Shown: one piece after another, positions 12,481 to 24,255 of the stretch
How the letters are laid out: each line of letters opens with the position of its first letter
How positions within the stretch are numbered: the first letter of the stretch is position 1
From: Pyxicephalus adspersus
Lineage: Eukaryota > Chordata > Amphibia > Anura > Pyxicephalidae
NCBI RefSeq assembly: GCF_032062135.1
Contig: NC_092859.1
Coordinates: 64,718,366-64,782,365 of the forward strand
Direction: 5' to 3'
Length of the DNA: 64,000 nucleotides
Notes under the pieces: model-generated
Databases searched by the model: none
Seen by the model: only the letters and a program-made list of their open reading frames with translations
What the model was told of the DNA's origin: nothing
Program-made: the position numbers and the translations under genes

Positions 12481-12679
12481 TCCGCCACGACTTCTGGATG
12501 ACTAAGCGCAGACTTCAGACTCCCTATGCTCCCCCATGTCGCTTGGAATCCAAAACCCTTTTGAAAACCCCACCTCCAACACCCCCGCTGCCTCCCTGTC
12601 AGGATACTTACTTAAAAAGGGGCGCATCCTTGCGACCCTCACCGGAGTCTCCCCCATTTCCACCACCATCACCCCCTCT

Positions 12680-13322
12680 GCCCGCCTCTGACTTCAAACA
12701 CCTTGAGAGGCCATGATTGCCCCTGCAGCCGGAACACTTGTGGCGAAATCTATAACCGCCCCCGAACCTACATCCTCCCTCATTAAACAGCCAACAAAGC
12801 CCCTTTTTTCTTCCAGCCGGCGACCCAGGTGCCTGTTGACCACCGGCCCCCCTTGAAAAAACTGTGCCCCCCCAGGCCTAGGGCCAGACATCAGTTTTAT
12901 CCACAGCCCTATATCCTTATGGTCCCAACGCAACGACTGCCACGCCGCTTTTCTTTGTCGGAACAGCTCGTTATAACGTAGCCAAGCAATCCCTCCAAAC
13001 TTTCTGTGCACCTTCCTGATTGTATCTAAGTAGCAAAAGAGCAAAGCGCACAGTTCTGGCTGCTTCGCCCCAATCACGCACGCCAAAATACTAAAGGCCT
13101 GCATCCAATTTAAAAACGTGCGCGGAATCAATCTATGTCGCCGCGTTTCGCCTTCCTCTTTGCGACTTTCCCCACCAACCGCTCTGTCAAATTAAACCTC
13201 TCTAATGGCAGCAGAGTGAAGATGTCCACGTATTCCCCTTTCCAGATCGGCTTCGGAACCCCCGCCTTCAAGTGCGCCCCTAACGACCCCTCAAAACACA
13301 CATACACCTCCCCTTTTGCCAC
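12680..13322 (-). pseudogene. Ngaro Gag segment with zinc finger, broken
   Basis: Two minus-strand frames adjoin at about 13130. The first holds IWKGEYVDIFTLLPLERF (near 13250). The second starts IPRTFLNWMQAF and contains GIAWLRYNELFRQRKA and RWDHKDIGLW, a conserved Gag-like core of Ngaro/DIRS elements. A further frameshift near 12810 leads to GLCWLFNEGGCRFGGGYRF and RHKCSGCRGNHGLSRC. Spacing fits a C-x7-C-x5-C-x3-H zinc finger, except that the third Cys is Tyr. The N-terminal part may be the ORF at 14325-14807. Confidence 0.75.
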
Positions 13323-14324
13323 GTCCCCTACACCCGCTTGCGACCCCTGCGACCCACCCCCTTTCCCCAGCTGCCCCCCCTCCCCTGCTTCTTCCCCTGC
13401 GGCCTCCCCAACAGCCCCTCCCTCGCCACCATCTTGTCACCCCAGCCCTGCATCCCCCAAACCATGCCTGTCACCCACTTTGTCCAGCCTCCGAACCACT
13501 TCTCTTAACCCCTCTAAAACCTCTTGCACCCCCCCAGGCCATCCTTTTGACTAGGCCCCCCTCCCACCCTCCCTCCACTCCCTTCTGACAGCTGTATCCT
13601 CCCACCAACACCCTGGCCGTCCCTCTTACTGCAAGCCACCTCCCCCCATGCCATCCTTACCTGCCCCCCACTGTTATCCCCGTCCATGACCTCTGGCCCA
13701 CCCTTGGTCCCCACACTGTCCTCCCTTTCCCCTTCCCTGCTCCAGACCCCCTGCATCTGATAATCACATATTTCGCTACTACCTTGCAGTCCCACGTCCC
13801 GGGATCCTGCCGTGACCATCGGGGGGCCCTGCGCCGCCTCCAGCACCGGGCCTGCATCCTCTTCTGCCTCCGACGTTGAAATTTGCCCTTCCGACCTAGG
13901 AACTTCCGGGAACGCCTCTTCCTCTGCGTCACTTCCTGGAACTTCCGGTGACTCTGTGCGTCATATCTGGGCGACGCCTCTGCGTCTCCTCCATAGGATG
14001 AAGACGCCATCTTTGCCACGTGGACCGCGGCCTGGCAGGGCGCCATGCCCTCACCCTCCCTGGACCTCCACTCTGCTCCTGGACCACGCCAGCTGCGTCC
14101 TCGGACGGACCAGCCGCATCACACATCCACCGGGCCCCCGCATTACGTGAGGCCCCGGCTTCAGGTGAGACCTGCTTGTGTGCAGTTCGCGCCCTAGGGG
14201 AACGGGGGCTGCGCTCCCTGGCTCCCGCTCCCTGGCCCCTGCTTTGGAGACCCTTTTATGGGTCCCCCAGAACGCGGGACTCCTGCACCGGATGAGGTCC
14301 CCGCAGTCAGGACCTCACCCTGTC
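13323..14324 (-). other. C-rich, low-complexity part of the Ngaro element
   Basis: Strongly strand-asymmetric, proline-codon-like C-rich sequence lying between the Gag core and the upstream ORF. Several ORFs overlap on both strands, as expected from composition alone. It probably encoded the variable middle of Gag on the minus strand. I cannot choose a frame. Confidence 0.4.
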
Positions 14325-14807
14325 TCAAATGTGGGCTGTGCCCCCTGGCAGCCACAGACCCCCTATCCTCAGCCACCCATTTAACCCCCGCAGAACGCTA
14401 GGTGAGGCCTCCCCTCTCAAGGCCTCACTCGGGTCCATGTGTGGGCTACGCTCCCTAGCAGCTGCAGCCCCCACACCAGAGCTCCGCCGGCGACGGGGAT
14501 TCCTCCCTAGGCAAGGACCAGACCTGGGAAAGCGATGCCCGGCTGACCTGCTAGGAGGGTCCCTAGTGGGGCTCCCAGATTGGCGCTGAGCTCTGGCAAA
14601 GGGTTCAGGGCTCAGGCGCACCGGAGCCCTAGCTCTCCGAGGCCGCAACCCCTCTAACCTATCTAGCTGTGGAGCCCTATCAGCCCCTCCAACTGCCTGT
14701 GCTACTCTAGCCCGCAGCCAGGCCTCACCCTGTGAGGCCGCCGCAGCCCTAAGTTGTTGCATTAAGGTGTCAATTGACTCCATAGTGCCTACCTGCACCC
14801 TGCCCAA
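14325..14807 (-). CDS. Putative N-terminal Gag/ORF1 of the Ngaro element
   Basis: 160-residue minus-strand ORF starting MGRVQVGTMESIDTLMQQL, with an alternative Met at residue 9. The first 60 residues look helical (LMQQLRAAAASQGEAWLRA). The rest is rich in Arg, Pro and Ser and has no recognised domain. It precedes the Gag core and is likely the start of the element's first ORF. Much of the 3' part may be out of frame, since the C-rich stretch downstream is disrupted. Confidence 0.5.
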   Translation of the reverse strand: MGRVQVGTMESIDTLMQQLRAAAASQGEAWLRARVAQAVGGADRAPQLDRLEGLRPRRARAPVRLSPEPFARAQRQSGSPTRDPPSRSAGHRFPRSGPCLGRNPRRRRSSGVGAAAARERSPHMDPSEALRGEASPSVLRGLNGWLRIGGLWLPGGTAHI

Positions 14808-15020
14808 ATTTCTTCTTTCAAAAAACTGTCCCTAACTTCCTTCTCTCCCTCCTTTTACCCTCTCTTCTCTCCACCCACTACACTTCCGACCTGACCCTCT
14901 TTCTCTCCCCCTCCTCCTTCTGTAATTCCATCTTAACCCCTTCCCCCCCTTTTTCTTGTGCAGTCCAAGCACGCCTGTCATGTAGCCCCTCTGCACATTT
15001 CCCTGCTCCTGGCCTCTCTT

Positions 15021-15550
15021 TATGCGCACAGGTGCTAAAAATTACCATGCAATCGGGTGTGCACAGTCTGTGAAATTTGGCTTTGTTTTTTTCAGTTTGA
15101 CATAATCATTTATTGATACGATCCTTTAGATTTAGATAGTAAACAGCTATTCAAGAAAAAAAAAGAAAAACAAGTAGAGGAGGATTTCCATTGAAAACAA
15201 TAGGGTATTTTAAAAGTGTTTTTAGCAGGACTTTGGAATCTGGAAGCCCCCTTTAATAAGAAGACTCCCAGATCTCCACCACCCCACCCTGGGGAATGAG
15301 TACAGGGGTACATTAAACCCCTTACTCATTTCCTGAAAGGGTTAAAATATGTGTAAAAAATAAGCTTTAATGTTAAAATATTTTATTTTATGTGTGTGTT
15401 TAGTGTATCTTTTCTACTTTTACTTTTTGACAGGTTATCCCACAATGACAGTATGATTCACACAGCTGCATTCATTCATAAGTACAGTCGTGGGACTACT
15501 GACAGTGTGGGATCCCTAGGGCACTAGGGGTTACATGAGGACAAGTCATC

Positions 15551-15557
<7 letters not shown>
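15021..15557. repeat. Unclassified interspersed repeat
   Basis: Non-coding. The block with ccaccccaccctgggg and a gagtacaggggtac-type motif (15285-15312) looks like a repeat commonly seen in amphibian sequence, but I cannot name its family. Ends are unclear. Confidence 0.3.
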
Positions 15558-15599
<42 letters not shown>

Positions 15600-15606
15600 T
15601 ATATAT
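15558..15606. repeat. (TA)n microsatellite
   Basis: Uninterrupted AT dinucleotides followed by acac and a second short AT run. Confidence 0.9.
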
Positions 15607-15609
15607 TAA

Positions 15610-16085
15610 TATATGTCAAAAAAGTGTGTGCTTGTGACTTTTTTGTGGGAAAAATCTAGTTCGCTGGCAAAAGCGGGCTCTCGCTATGTAAAGAGCTGAA
15701 ATCAGTTAACTCTTTCTGATCATGAAAATATTAGGTCATTTAAAAACATGCCTATTTCTCAGCTAATATATATGTTTGAAACATTTGAATTGGCCAAGCA
15801 TTTTTGTTTAGGGCTAAGTGAAAGATGTGTGCCATTTAAAAGAATGATTTTTTAGTGGAGCAGTGACTTTTAATGCATGCTCCCCAGTGTCAAGCTCACG
15901 GAGATGTGCGGCTCGGAGCGAGCGAGCATTTCAGTTGATAAATGCCAGCTGAATATGCCATCGTATTCCCGACAGCTGAAAAATGGGTATAGTGATAAAT
16001 AGGTTTTTGGCGTCCGATCTTGGATTGCGAATAAGCGCACGCAAGCGAGCTTCCGATTTGGCTTGATGATTTAGGCTCATAGCGT
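15610..16085 (-). mobile_element. Left-end fragment of a Harbinger-like element
   Basis: Read on the minus strand from 16085, this matches the left end of the element at 52381: the near-terminal aaatcatcaagcc block, a tcggaagctcgct block, a second tcgga block, and the 'agtcactgctcc' block. It breaks off at the (TA)n tract. Only one terminus is present, so it is a truncated copy. Confidence 0.6.
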
Positions 16086-16449
16086 CAGCTACTCCAGACA
16101 ATGTATGCTATGCTCAGGAGTTACATCATGGGTGGTCATCCAATGAGGGAAAAAGTCACGTCTACTCAGAGATCCGCTGTCGAACTGGTGGCGAAGTTGG
16201 CACCTTCCAATGTTCCATGTTTTCTTGATCTGTCATCGCTGCAAGCAGCTGCACCCAGGCAAGTCTGTGCCATATTCAGCCAGTGTACTTTGTGCTGGTT
16301 ATGGCAGAAGCTCATCACCCACCAATGAGTTTAGTTCCTCTTTAAATATCTTGGTCTATTTTGACAGTACCTCTTGTTTAAAGGAAGCTTAATGGAAGGA
16401 CCTCTAAAAAATGTATTACTATTAAATCCCCATTTTACATTAAATTGTT
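16086..16449. other. No recognised feature
   Basis: Two overlapping ORFs of 60-75 codons occur at 16101-16392, but neither resembles a known protein and both end at random stops. Confidence 0.3.
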
Positions 16450-16800
16450 TCTTGACAAAGGTATCCCGTAATTTGCCTGCCAGATATCTTCCCCCCCCAT
16501 TTACCACCAAACTATTAACTCACCCACTTGCCAGCCCCCTCCCCTTACCTTTAAACCAACCCTTACCTTAAATAAATACTCCACACGCTCTCTCACTGTT
16601 ACCCTCTCCTTTTATCTGCTTCACCCCTCCCCTTAAACTTTTCACCTCTCCTCCTCCATCCCCCTTGTCTGTTTATTGAAATCTAATCCTGACCTCCTCC
16701 CCCCCCTCCTATCTTCTTCAGGCATACGTGCCCTTTGTCATGCCGTCCCTCCGCCTACTTTCTAGCTTTGGGCCTCTCTTTTTCACTCCATTACATGGAT
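16450..16800 (-). repeat. C-rich block related to Ngaro terminal sequence
   Basis: Resembles both the 5' block of the Ngaro element (14820-15015, with shared 'gcctctctt' and 'catgacag'-type blocks on the minus strand) and its 3' block (8930-9060, shared 'aaataa-actccaca'). It may be a solo terminal remnant or a displaced part of the split repeats of the same element. Confidence 0.4.
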
Positions 16801-18612
16801 CAAGGGATTAGTAGTTTACAGAAAAACAATAACATTGTTTTTTCTTTTGATTCATCTTATAGAAAGTGACAAGGACTCTTTTTAGTAAGATCATTTGGTA
16901 TATTCGGTACTGGGTTATTATGATTTCAGTACATTTCAAAAAAGTGTTAAAGTAGTACATATGTGAAATGGCTAACATGCTATGTGTATAAACACTTGCT
17001 TTTCCCCATAGTTACCAGCATTTCTTAGAGGTGAAGGCTATAACACAATTATGGCTAAAATTATATGCTACAAATTAGGAAAAACAACAATAAAAAAAAG
17101 CAATTATAGTGGTGACATAAATATGAAGAGTGTATCAGATATTTTACTCAGCAGGGATCCATTTCCATTTTAAATTGCAGGAAATAAAACCATTCCAATA
17201 TTTTACATTTATATTATTTTTATTTTTAAGATGTATAGGCTCTCAAAAGTTATATAAATATAAAGCTAGAATATGAAAGAAAAATGTACAATATATGTAA
17301 TATTGACTAATCTAAATTTAGGAACTTCAGAAACCACAAACATTTGCCAATGATGGTTAACTAAAGTAGTAACTTTGGTAAAGGTCATCAGACTCAGGCC
17401 ACATTTTGTTCCTGACTATTGTATTTTAATTTTTAAAAATATAAAACGATACAAGTTCCAAGGCCATAAATAAAGTACCGTGATTGAGCTTTGTCACCCT
17501 AGGACAGTGTGTCACTTGCAGGAGAAGCAGTTGAAAAAGAGTATGAAGTGGCACAGAAATGCTATCAATACAGCCATTACAGCACAAGGAAGATACAAGA
17601 TATTTTTTTCCTGGGTTTAAAAATACACATATTTACTTACAGAACAGTTAGGAGTATTATTCTCTTTTAATTTCCAAACCTTCTGATTATCTGAAGGCAA
17701 GAGGGAGAAAGGTCACATGTGATCACGGACAATAAAAAACCCTATTAAAAACAGGTATTAAAGGCAAAATGCAAATGTATTTGTAGCTAACTGTTAATTC
17801 CAAGTAGGTCACAAAAAAGGTCATTTATTCTCCTGTGCCCCTTTTTGTAGCATCCACCCCCTTTTTGATCTTTGCATTTTCTTTACATGTCTACAAAAGC
17901 CATATTACATATTAAAATATAAGAGGAACACATTATGGATTTACAGCATTAGCTGCTAAGTTGTTCCTTGTTGCTATGGCCTTTTAGGGAAGGAGGAGGA
18001 TGGTGAGTGCCACCTCAAGACATAATAATAAGGGGGATGATATAGGCCTTGCATTGCTGCCCTGGAGCATGAAGAAGTTGACAGTTTGTTGACAGAAGTG
18101 GTCAGTCACCTATAAGGTAATATTACATTACAGGGATAGCCATATATTTTTGGATGTGCTGACTGTTGCCAATGACCCTGTTACCTGCTTGTAGATGATT
18201 AGGAGAAAATGAACAACCAGTTTGCTTGTTATAGAGATTTTTTTTAAGGTTGTTGATTACAAGATGGTATGGGATGAACAGAGCAGAATTAAAATTTGTG
18301 ACAAAACAAAAAGTACAAACTGCAAAAAAAATAAAAATAAAAGGAGAATAAAGAGGTTTTTTGGCAAATTAAAGTGTAATATACAAATAGTGACACATTA
18401 ATGCAATAATAATACTGCTACATAAGCAGAACAGTTGGTGCAGGACCTGAGTTTCATTGGTCTCAATCTTATTCAGAAATATTTTTGCTAGACATCAATC
18501 ACCTACTTCAGTAGTTGTATGTATTGTGTTGTTGACATCCAAATACAGCGAGAAGGCTAATCGCTGATGCAAAGAAGCAAAGAAACAATGGATTATTTGG
18601 TTACCCGCAGTC
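16801..18612. other. AT-rich interval, nothing recognised
   Basis: No ORF of interest, RNA gene or clear repeat was found. Confidence 0.4.
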
Positions 18613-18665
18613 TTATTACCTGACGCGTTTCGCCTTTGTTTGGTTTCCCCAGGGGTATTTGGGTG
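18613..18665 (-). ncRNA. Hammerhead-ribozyme-like motif, copy 2 (degenerate)
   Basis: On the minus strand the order is CCTGGGGA, a weak CC/GG arm pair, GGCGAAACGCGTC and AGGTAA. The GAAAC block, the self-complementary ACGCGT and the following cagg match copy 1 at 1587-1617. The core A in CTGA is changed to G, so self-cleavage is unlikely. Confidence 0.4.
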
Positions 18666-19759
18666 CTTAAATACATACAATCTAGGTACATTAGTAAAAC
18701 ATGGGAGAAAATAAAGAGATTTTGAAGTTAGTCTGAAGTAACGGTATGTTGTTAAACAAGTAGTAAAACTTAAAATCGTTTCAGAATATATTATCATGAA
18801 GTCCTATTGACATTTGCTTAACAAGAACCACTAAATATACATTTATCATCCGTATGTATGATATATATTGTAAGAAATTATTGTTTAATTATAAAACTTT
18901 TATTGTGATAGTATAAACGGGGAAATTTGTTTAGCAGTGATGAAGTTTTGAGTAAATAGGGGGTCTAGATATGTAGATATTAAAACCTTTAAGCAACTGA
19001 CTTTTGACCATTCTTTATAGACCTTTTGTATTTGGAATTGATCCTCTACAAATACCTACACCTGATGGGTGGGCTATGAAGGCTACCCCTAGTCTTTTGA
19101 TATAATCCTGGGACCAGGTAATTAACAATACAAAAAATGTTTTACTTTTTTTTGCTTTCTTTCAAAAAAGTTATTTATTTTTTCTTTTTACAAAATAAAG
19201 CCATTTATTTGGGATCCAGGCCCGCAGTGTCCTGGAAGGAATGGGTGGGCTGGTACTCCTCCTGTTTTCTAGGCCAGAAATTGGTCATGGCTCTAGAGCA
19301 CCTGGCTAATAATAAAAGCAGCAGGACTTTGAGACTGTGTGAAGTTGTAGCCTAAGCCCAGGTGTGGCTATGGGTGTGTGAAGCCTTTACGCTAAGAGAA
19401 GGCCTCCCACAGTTTAGGTCTGGTAGACCAGCAGTTCTGGACAGAGGGTCAGTGAGTCAGGCAGGTGAATCTTGTGTTTTTGTGACAATCATGCAGTAAT
19501 GACACTGATACCCCTAGAGGAAAACTTGGATATTTGCTTTGTTTTGGTGTTTTTTTAAGTAAAAGTGGGCAAAGAGCTCTGAAAGTGGAACTAAAGCACC
19601 ATTTGAACTGCTGTGGATCTGTTTCTACAACCAATCCACCACAACAAGCTCACAAATCACAAATCTTTTTTATTCATATATTTGTTATTATGCAATATAT
19701 GTATATAGTTTGTTAACTTTCTAATTGTTTTGAAGTTCAATTTACCATGTGAATGACAA
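18666..19759. other. No recognised gene
   Basis: ORFs at 18495-18797 and 19137-19355 have no family resemblance. The segment 19540-19670 resembles a dispersed repeat, but no boundary could be set. Confidence 0.3.
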
Positions 19760-20335
19760 TATTACAATCTGTAGGCAAGGTGACAGCAGGCAAAAAGGAT
19801 TTTTGCGTGATCGACAGCGTTCAGAAGGCAGCATAAATATTAGGACATTGAAAAAGGGTGAACTAAACCCACTAGCAACAGTTTCTGCTATCAAAACAGC
19901 AGCAGAACCCATTGCTATTGATTTGTAACCACCCCTATTTATTGTAACCAGTGCTGCATAATATGTTAACGCTATATAAATCTTGTTTATTAATAATAAT
20001 AATAATAATAATAATAATTTTTGCTAGCTGGCATCATGACCTAGATGACATGTGTTAGGAATGCCACCCATTAAGTTGTGGTTTTCCGGAAAATGGCAGG
20101 CAAAACAGATTTTTGCGTGATGGACAGCGTCCAGAAAGCAGAATAAACATTACGATATTGAGAAAGGGTGAACTCAACCCACTAGCAACAGTCTCTCCTG
20201 TCAAAATAGCAGAAGAATGCATTGCTATTTAATGTACTCACCCCTTTTTAATTTATATAGCCGCATAATTTGTTCACGCTATATAAATTCTGTTTATTAT
20301 TAATAAAAATTGCTAGCTGGCATCATGACCTTGAT
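19760..20335 (+). repeat. Direct duplication containing SINE-type 3' tails
   Basis: Two copies (about 19760-20035 and 20095-20335) share 'gcgtga-cgacagcgt', 'aaagggtgaact', 'ccactagcaacagt' and then a tail with 'gctgcataat-tgtt' and 'cgctatataaat'. The first ends in (AAT)n at 19988-20020. Such tails end many tRNA-derived SINEs of amphibians. The duplication unit is about 320 bp. Confidence 0.55.
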
Positions 20336-20389
20336 GACATGTGTTAGGAATGCCACCCATAAAGTTGTGGACAAGTAGCGCGGTGAAAT

Positions 20390-22120
20390 TAGGCAAAAGG
20401 ATAGAAGACCAGAGACGGAGCGTGGGTCAGCGGGAGCAGTAGCAGTGTGTGGCCTTTGGTCAACTATCGCCAGGGAGACCGCATTGGTAAGTGTCATGGA
20501 GAGCTGGGTGTAGTGCATCGTCAATGCCACCCAGAAGTGTGCAATACGAATTTTGTGAATGGAGTACTGACAGTCGGCAGCAGCAGGAGGAGGCGGTGGG
20601 TCCTGGGACGGAGCGGGGACTGCATTGGTACGTGGCATCTAGAGCTGGGTGTAGTGCATCGTCAATGCCACCCAGAAGTGTACAATTTTAGTGAATGGAG
20701 AAGTGGCCTGTGAAGGAGGAAAGGCCTGAGCTAGCTGTCCCTCTCTCTCTTGACAAGGCTGGTACCCTGGTCCAAGGATGGTGATCCAGGGTCTGTGGCA
20801 GCATATCCCTGTCTCAGCGTCTTCTTCTGGTCACTCAGAAGTCTGGCAGAGTCTCCTCTTCCAAGAACTGGTCCCTAACTGCAAAACACTAGGGGCTCTG
20901 ACTGCTCTCCTCATATACAGTTTTTGCTAGACTAGAACCTTCTAGAGGGTGGACTGGAGAAGCTCAACACAAACAGATACATTGTTTGAGCTCCCGTCTT
21001 GTATAAACGTACATTAGAACTTTAATGATACCCAATGGCAATGACACAGCAGGTTTTCCAGACAAAAACAAGTTTCCAGACATATCAACAGAGCTACAAC
21101 CAGACATTTAAAAGGTCAGGCTGTCTGCTTTTTGGTGGTAAACAACGTCTGGATTTTTCCCTCCAAAATATAGTCTTCTTTAAACACTATGGCAGCTGTG
21201 GAAAATGACCAGCTTTTCTAATAGTCTCTCAGTATTCATTAACCCTTTCCACAGAGCCATGCAAATATAGTGATAATGAACAGGATATAAATTACAACAC
21301 ATAAAATGCAATTGCACAGTAATAAACAGTGCAAGTTAACCCTTTTAGGTGAAATAAAATAAGAAGTTGTAACATTAGATAGGGGAAATAGGCAAATATC
21401 CACAAATGTCCAAATGTCAACGTACTCCCTGCTCCAGGGCACTACACATTTGTAACTGTCATCTAGAGCTGGGTGTAGTGCATCGTCAATGCCACCCAGA
21501 AGTGTACAATTTTAGTGAATGGAGTACTAACAGGCTTCAGCAGGAGGAGGAGGCGGTGGGCCCTGAGATGGAGCGGGTAACACATTGGTAACTGCCATCT
21601 AGAGCTGGGTGTAGTGCATCATCAATGCCACCCAGAAGTGTAACTTTTATTGAATAGAGCACTGACAGGCAGCAGCAGCAACAGGAGGTAGCGGTGGGCC
21701 CTGAGACGGAGGATGGAACGCATTGGTAACTGGCATCTTGAGCTAGGTGCAGTGCATTGACAATACCACCCACCCAGAAGTGTGTAATACAATTTTAGTA
21801 AATGTAGTACTGACAGGCGGGAACAGCAACAGCAGGAGAAGGAGGCGGTGGGCCCTGAGATAGAGCGTGGACTGCATTTGTAACTGGCATCTAGAGCTAG
21901 GTGTGATACATCATCAATGCCACCCAGAAGTGTACAATTTTAGTGAATGGAGTACTGACAGGCGGCAGGAGCAGCAGGTGGAGGAGACAGTGGGCTCCGA
22001 GAAGGAGCAGGGACCGCATTGGTAACTGGCATCTAGAGCTGGGTGTGATGCATCATCATTGCCACCCAGGAGTGTACAATTTTAGTGAATAGAGCACTGA
22101 CAAGCGGCAGCAGGAGGAGG
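20390..22120 (+). repeat. GC-rich minisatellite, hAT-associated, copy 1
   Basis: Irregular tandem array with units near 115-150 bp. Each unit has a 'gcatctagagct' block, a 'tgcatc-tcaatgccaccc' block, an 'agtgtacaatttt' block, a (CAG/AGG)-rich block and a 'gccctgaga-ggagcg' block. Units cluster at 20390-20700 and 21440-22120, and the interval 20700-21440 is unrelated. The reverse complement of this unit forms the array at 36150-38050. In both cases the array lies downstream of a hAT transposase. Confidence 0.8.
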
Positions 22121-22525
22121 AGGTGGGCTTTGAGATGGAGCGTTGACATGAATGCCAACCCTTAATCTTACTATACTTAGCTGATAAATTAGGCAAAGGC
22201 AATGGTACTCATCAGTGTGGCAGTACTGGGAGTTTTCATCTGCAGTTTGTCGGCTTCCCGGAAGCAGCAGAAATGTAAAGTATATTGCTAGCTGGCACAA
22301 TGGCACATATGACATTGGCTATGAATGCCACCCTTGGACTTGCAATTACTAGCGGAAAAATTCAACCGAAGCAGGCTCAGCTGACATGGTGTTGGTGATC
22401 CGAGGCAGCCACAGACTCAGCACAGGAGCAGTGTTGGTTCACAGAGGCATCTTGGTTGGCCAGTGATTCCTTGTGTCAGTCAAACAGTGACATCTGCAGT
22501 GGGGATATGATAGTTGTTAGTAACC
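22121..22525. other. hAT downstream sequence, no gene
   Basis: Between the minisatellite and the transposase stop. Includes a partial array unit at 22081-22150 and non-repetitive sequence that is probably the 3' UTR of the hAT transposase. Confidence 0.4.
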
Positions 22526-23826
22526 CTAGTTGACATTTTCCGACGATAGTCGTGATTGGTTGTCCGTGACCACTCCGCCTACGGCACTGAAGGTTCTTTT
22601 GGACAGAACACTGGATGCTAGGCCTGAAAGAAGCTTGATGGCATACTGTGCCAACTGCGGGCAGATTTCGAGTCTGTTGATCTAAAAATGAATGGCGTCA
22701 CTACTGTCAGGACAGGCATCCTCCTCATAACTGCTGTCGTCAACATCACCACCAGCCAGAAAAGAGCCAACGTAATCATGCACCATGATGGCCGCATCAG
22801 GTTTCACCAGGCATCCAGAAAATCCCCCTGCCTTGGCCTAGACTTTTGGATGTGTGCTGCCTGCTGCCAGCAATGCTGCTGCCGCCGCTACAGGATGATA
22901 CGGTGGAGGCAGTGTCCGCCTGAGCTCCCTGTGTGGAATGTGGTGCGCGGAACTCATCACACAGCTGGTCGCGTAGTATTCCGCTCAGACGGGTCATCTT
23001 TTCTTTCAATTGCTCTGGGTTGGGTAGAAACTGTGACATTTTGTTTTTGTAGCGGTGATCCAGAAGGGTGGCCAGCCAGTAATTATCCCCGTTTTTGATG
23101 CTAAAAATGCGGGGGTCCCTCTGTAGGCATTGCAACATGTGTACACACATATGAAAAAGGGGTTCCCTGGGCTCATCCTCCTCCTGTCCCTCACTAGGTG
23201 CCAAGACATCTTTCTCCTCAACTCCCACCTCCTCTTCTTCAAGCTGCAGCAGTTACTGTTGTTTTATCGCCCCCACAATGACTGGGGCGTGACAGCACAA
23301 ATGCGGGTTTGACGACTCCTGTCCATCAGCCCCAACATGGTATCCCTCATCATTATCTAATCATCTTCCTCCTCCTCCTCCTCTTGAAAATCCTGATTCT
23401 GGCCAGTGTCCCTTCTTGCTCCTCCTGATGCTGGCTGTGCGCTATGGAGTGTAATGTCACCATTGTCCTCCTCCCCCATTTTTTTCCCTCCTCTCCTATC
23501 ACCACTTTCCATCAGGCCACACAGGGTATTATCAAGCAGAAGGATGATGGGTATGACATTGTTCCAACCTGACCGCTCCCGACTCACAACGTTTCTGGCC
23601 TGCTCAAAGGAGGCCAGTACCTTGCACAGTGTCTCCATCTGCAGCCACTGGCCACTAGTAAAATAGTTCAGTTGTGTGGCTGTACCAAGGGCTCCGCTGC
23701 CTCCATGCACCACGCTGCACTGACCATGTAATGGCGGACGGCTAGCTTTTGATCACACAGATGCTGGAGCATGTGCCGGGTGGAGTTCCATCTGGTCACA
23801 GTGTCACAAATGAGTCTATGCAGTAT
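22526..23826 (-). pseudogene. hAT transposase (ZBED-like), 3' portion, broken
   Basis: Cut-and-paste DNA transposase remnant. Reading 23826 to 22526 on the minus strand: RLICDTVTRWNSTRHMLQHL (23825-23750), a segment with WLQMETLCKVL and NNVIPIILLLDNTL (23640-23540), an acidic run, HMLQCLQRDPRIF, then NYWLATLLDHRYK (near 23080) and a C-terminal dimerisation block AIKLLSGLASSVLSKRTFS with LSSENVN, ending at TAG 22526-22528. These match the last half of hAT transposases. The frame changes several times and there are stops near 23345. The N-terminal half with the BED finger and first catalytic Asp is absent. The short plus-strand piece at 24590 repeats the acidic segment. Confidence 0.82.
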
Positions 23827-23893
23827 GTCAGGATCCGAACCCCGGAATGCTTCGGTGTCTGGCTGCAGCTCTGTCTACTGCGCCACTTGAGGG
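23826..23893 (-). repeat. tRNA-like SINE head or tRNA pseudogene
   Basis: On the minus strand a TGGCGCAGTAGA block (A-box-like) is followed about 40 bases on by GGTTCGGATCC (B-box-like), with tRNA-like spacing. The acceptor stem is not convincing. It sits at the end of the hAT-matching sequence and is probably an inserted tRNA-derived repeat extending toward 24110. Confidence 0.45.
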
Positions 23894-24169
23894 TTTGCCT
23901 TTTGCACTCTTTTTCCTTGGACAAAGATACCTTGATACTTAGTATCTTGCTGTACCTTGAAGTCCTGGCCCCTCCAATGAACTTCCTATTTAGGCTATGT
24001 CTCTGAACTTTCTGTTGCCAGAATATTATGCTCTGCCAATATCTTGCTCTTCCTGCTACTTTTAAAATGACCAAGTAAAATCATCTACCAACAATAAAAA
24101 CTTAAACTTATTAACTCCTGTGCGCAGTAGAGTTTATTTTTATTTATAAAAATACTTTACTTTATGAAG

Positions 24170-24255
24170 GCAGGGCTCCGCTATGTACTTGCGTTGTCTT
24201 TGCGATCTACCAGTAGATCGCAATGCACCAGTAGATCGCGATCCACCTGTTGGGC
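24170..24255 (-). mobile_element. hAT terminus (Charlie-like)
   Basis: On the minus strand the end reads CAGCGGTGCCCAACAGG and then repeated gatctactggt blocks, as in Charlie-type hAT ends. It is preceded by GCCTAAAT, a candidate 8-bp target duplication. Confidence 0.65.

Larger units (their letters stand above)
8840..15020 (-). mobile_element. Ngaro-type (DIRS order) tyrosine-recombinase retroelement
   Basis: Minus-strand element with Gag-like ORF, CCCH-type zinc-finger Gag segment, RT-RNase H, tyrosine recombinase and an SGNH hydrolase, in that order. This content, and the lack of a DDE integrase or LTRs, fits Ngaro elements of vertebrates. The C-rich block at 8930-9060 and the block at 14820-15015 are candidate terminal repeats. 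A related block lies at 16450-16800. GC content is clearly higher than in the flanks. Exact ends are not resolved. Confidence 0.85.

Noticed and set aside
13135..13588. Pro/Ser-rich plus-strand ORFs
   Set aside because: Antisense to the Ngaro element and explained by C-rich composition.
22688..23098. Plus-strand ORF of 136 codons
   Set aside because: Lies over the minus-strand hAT transposase, whose motifs are clear in the other direction.
23826..23893. Functional tRNA gene
   Set aside because: A and B boxes are present, but the acceptor stem does not pair convincingly and it is flanked by repeat sequence.
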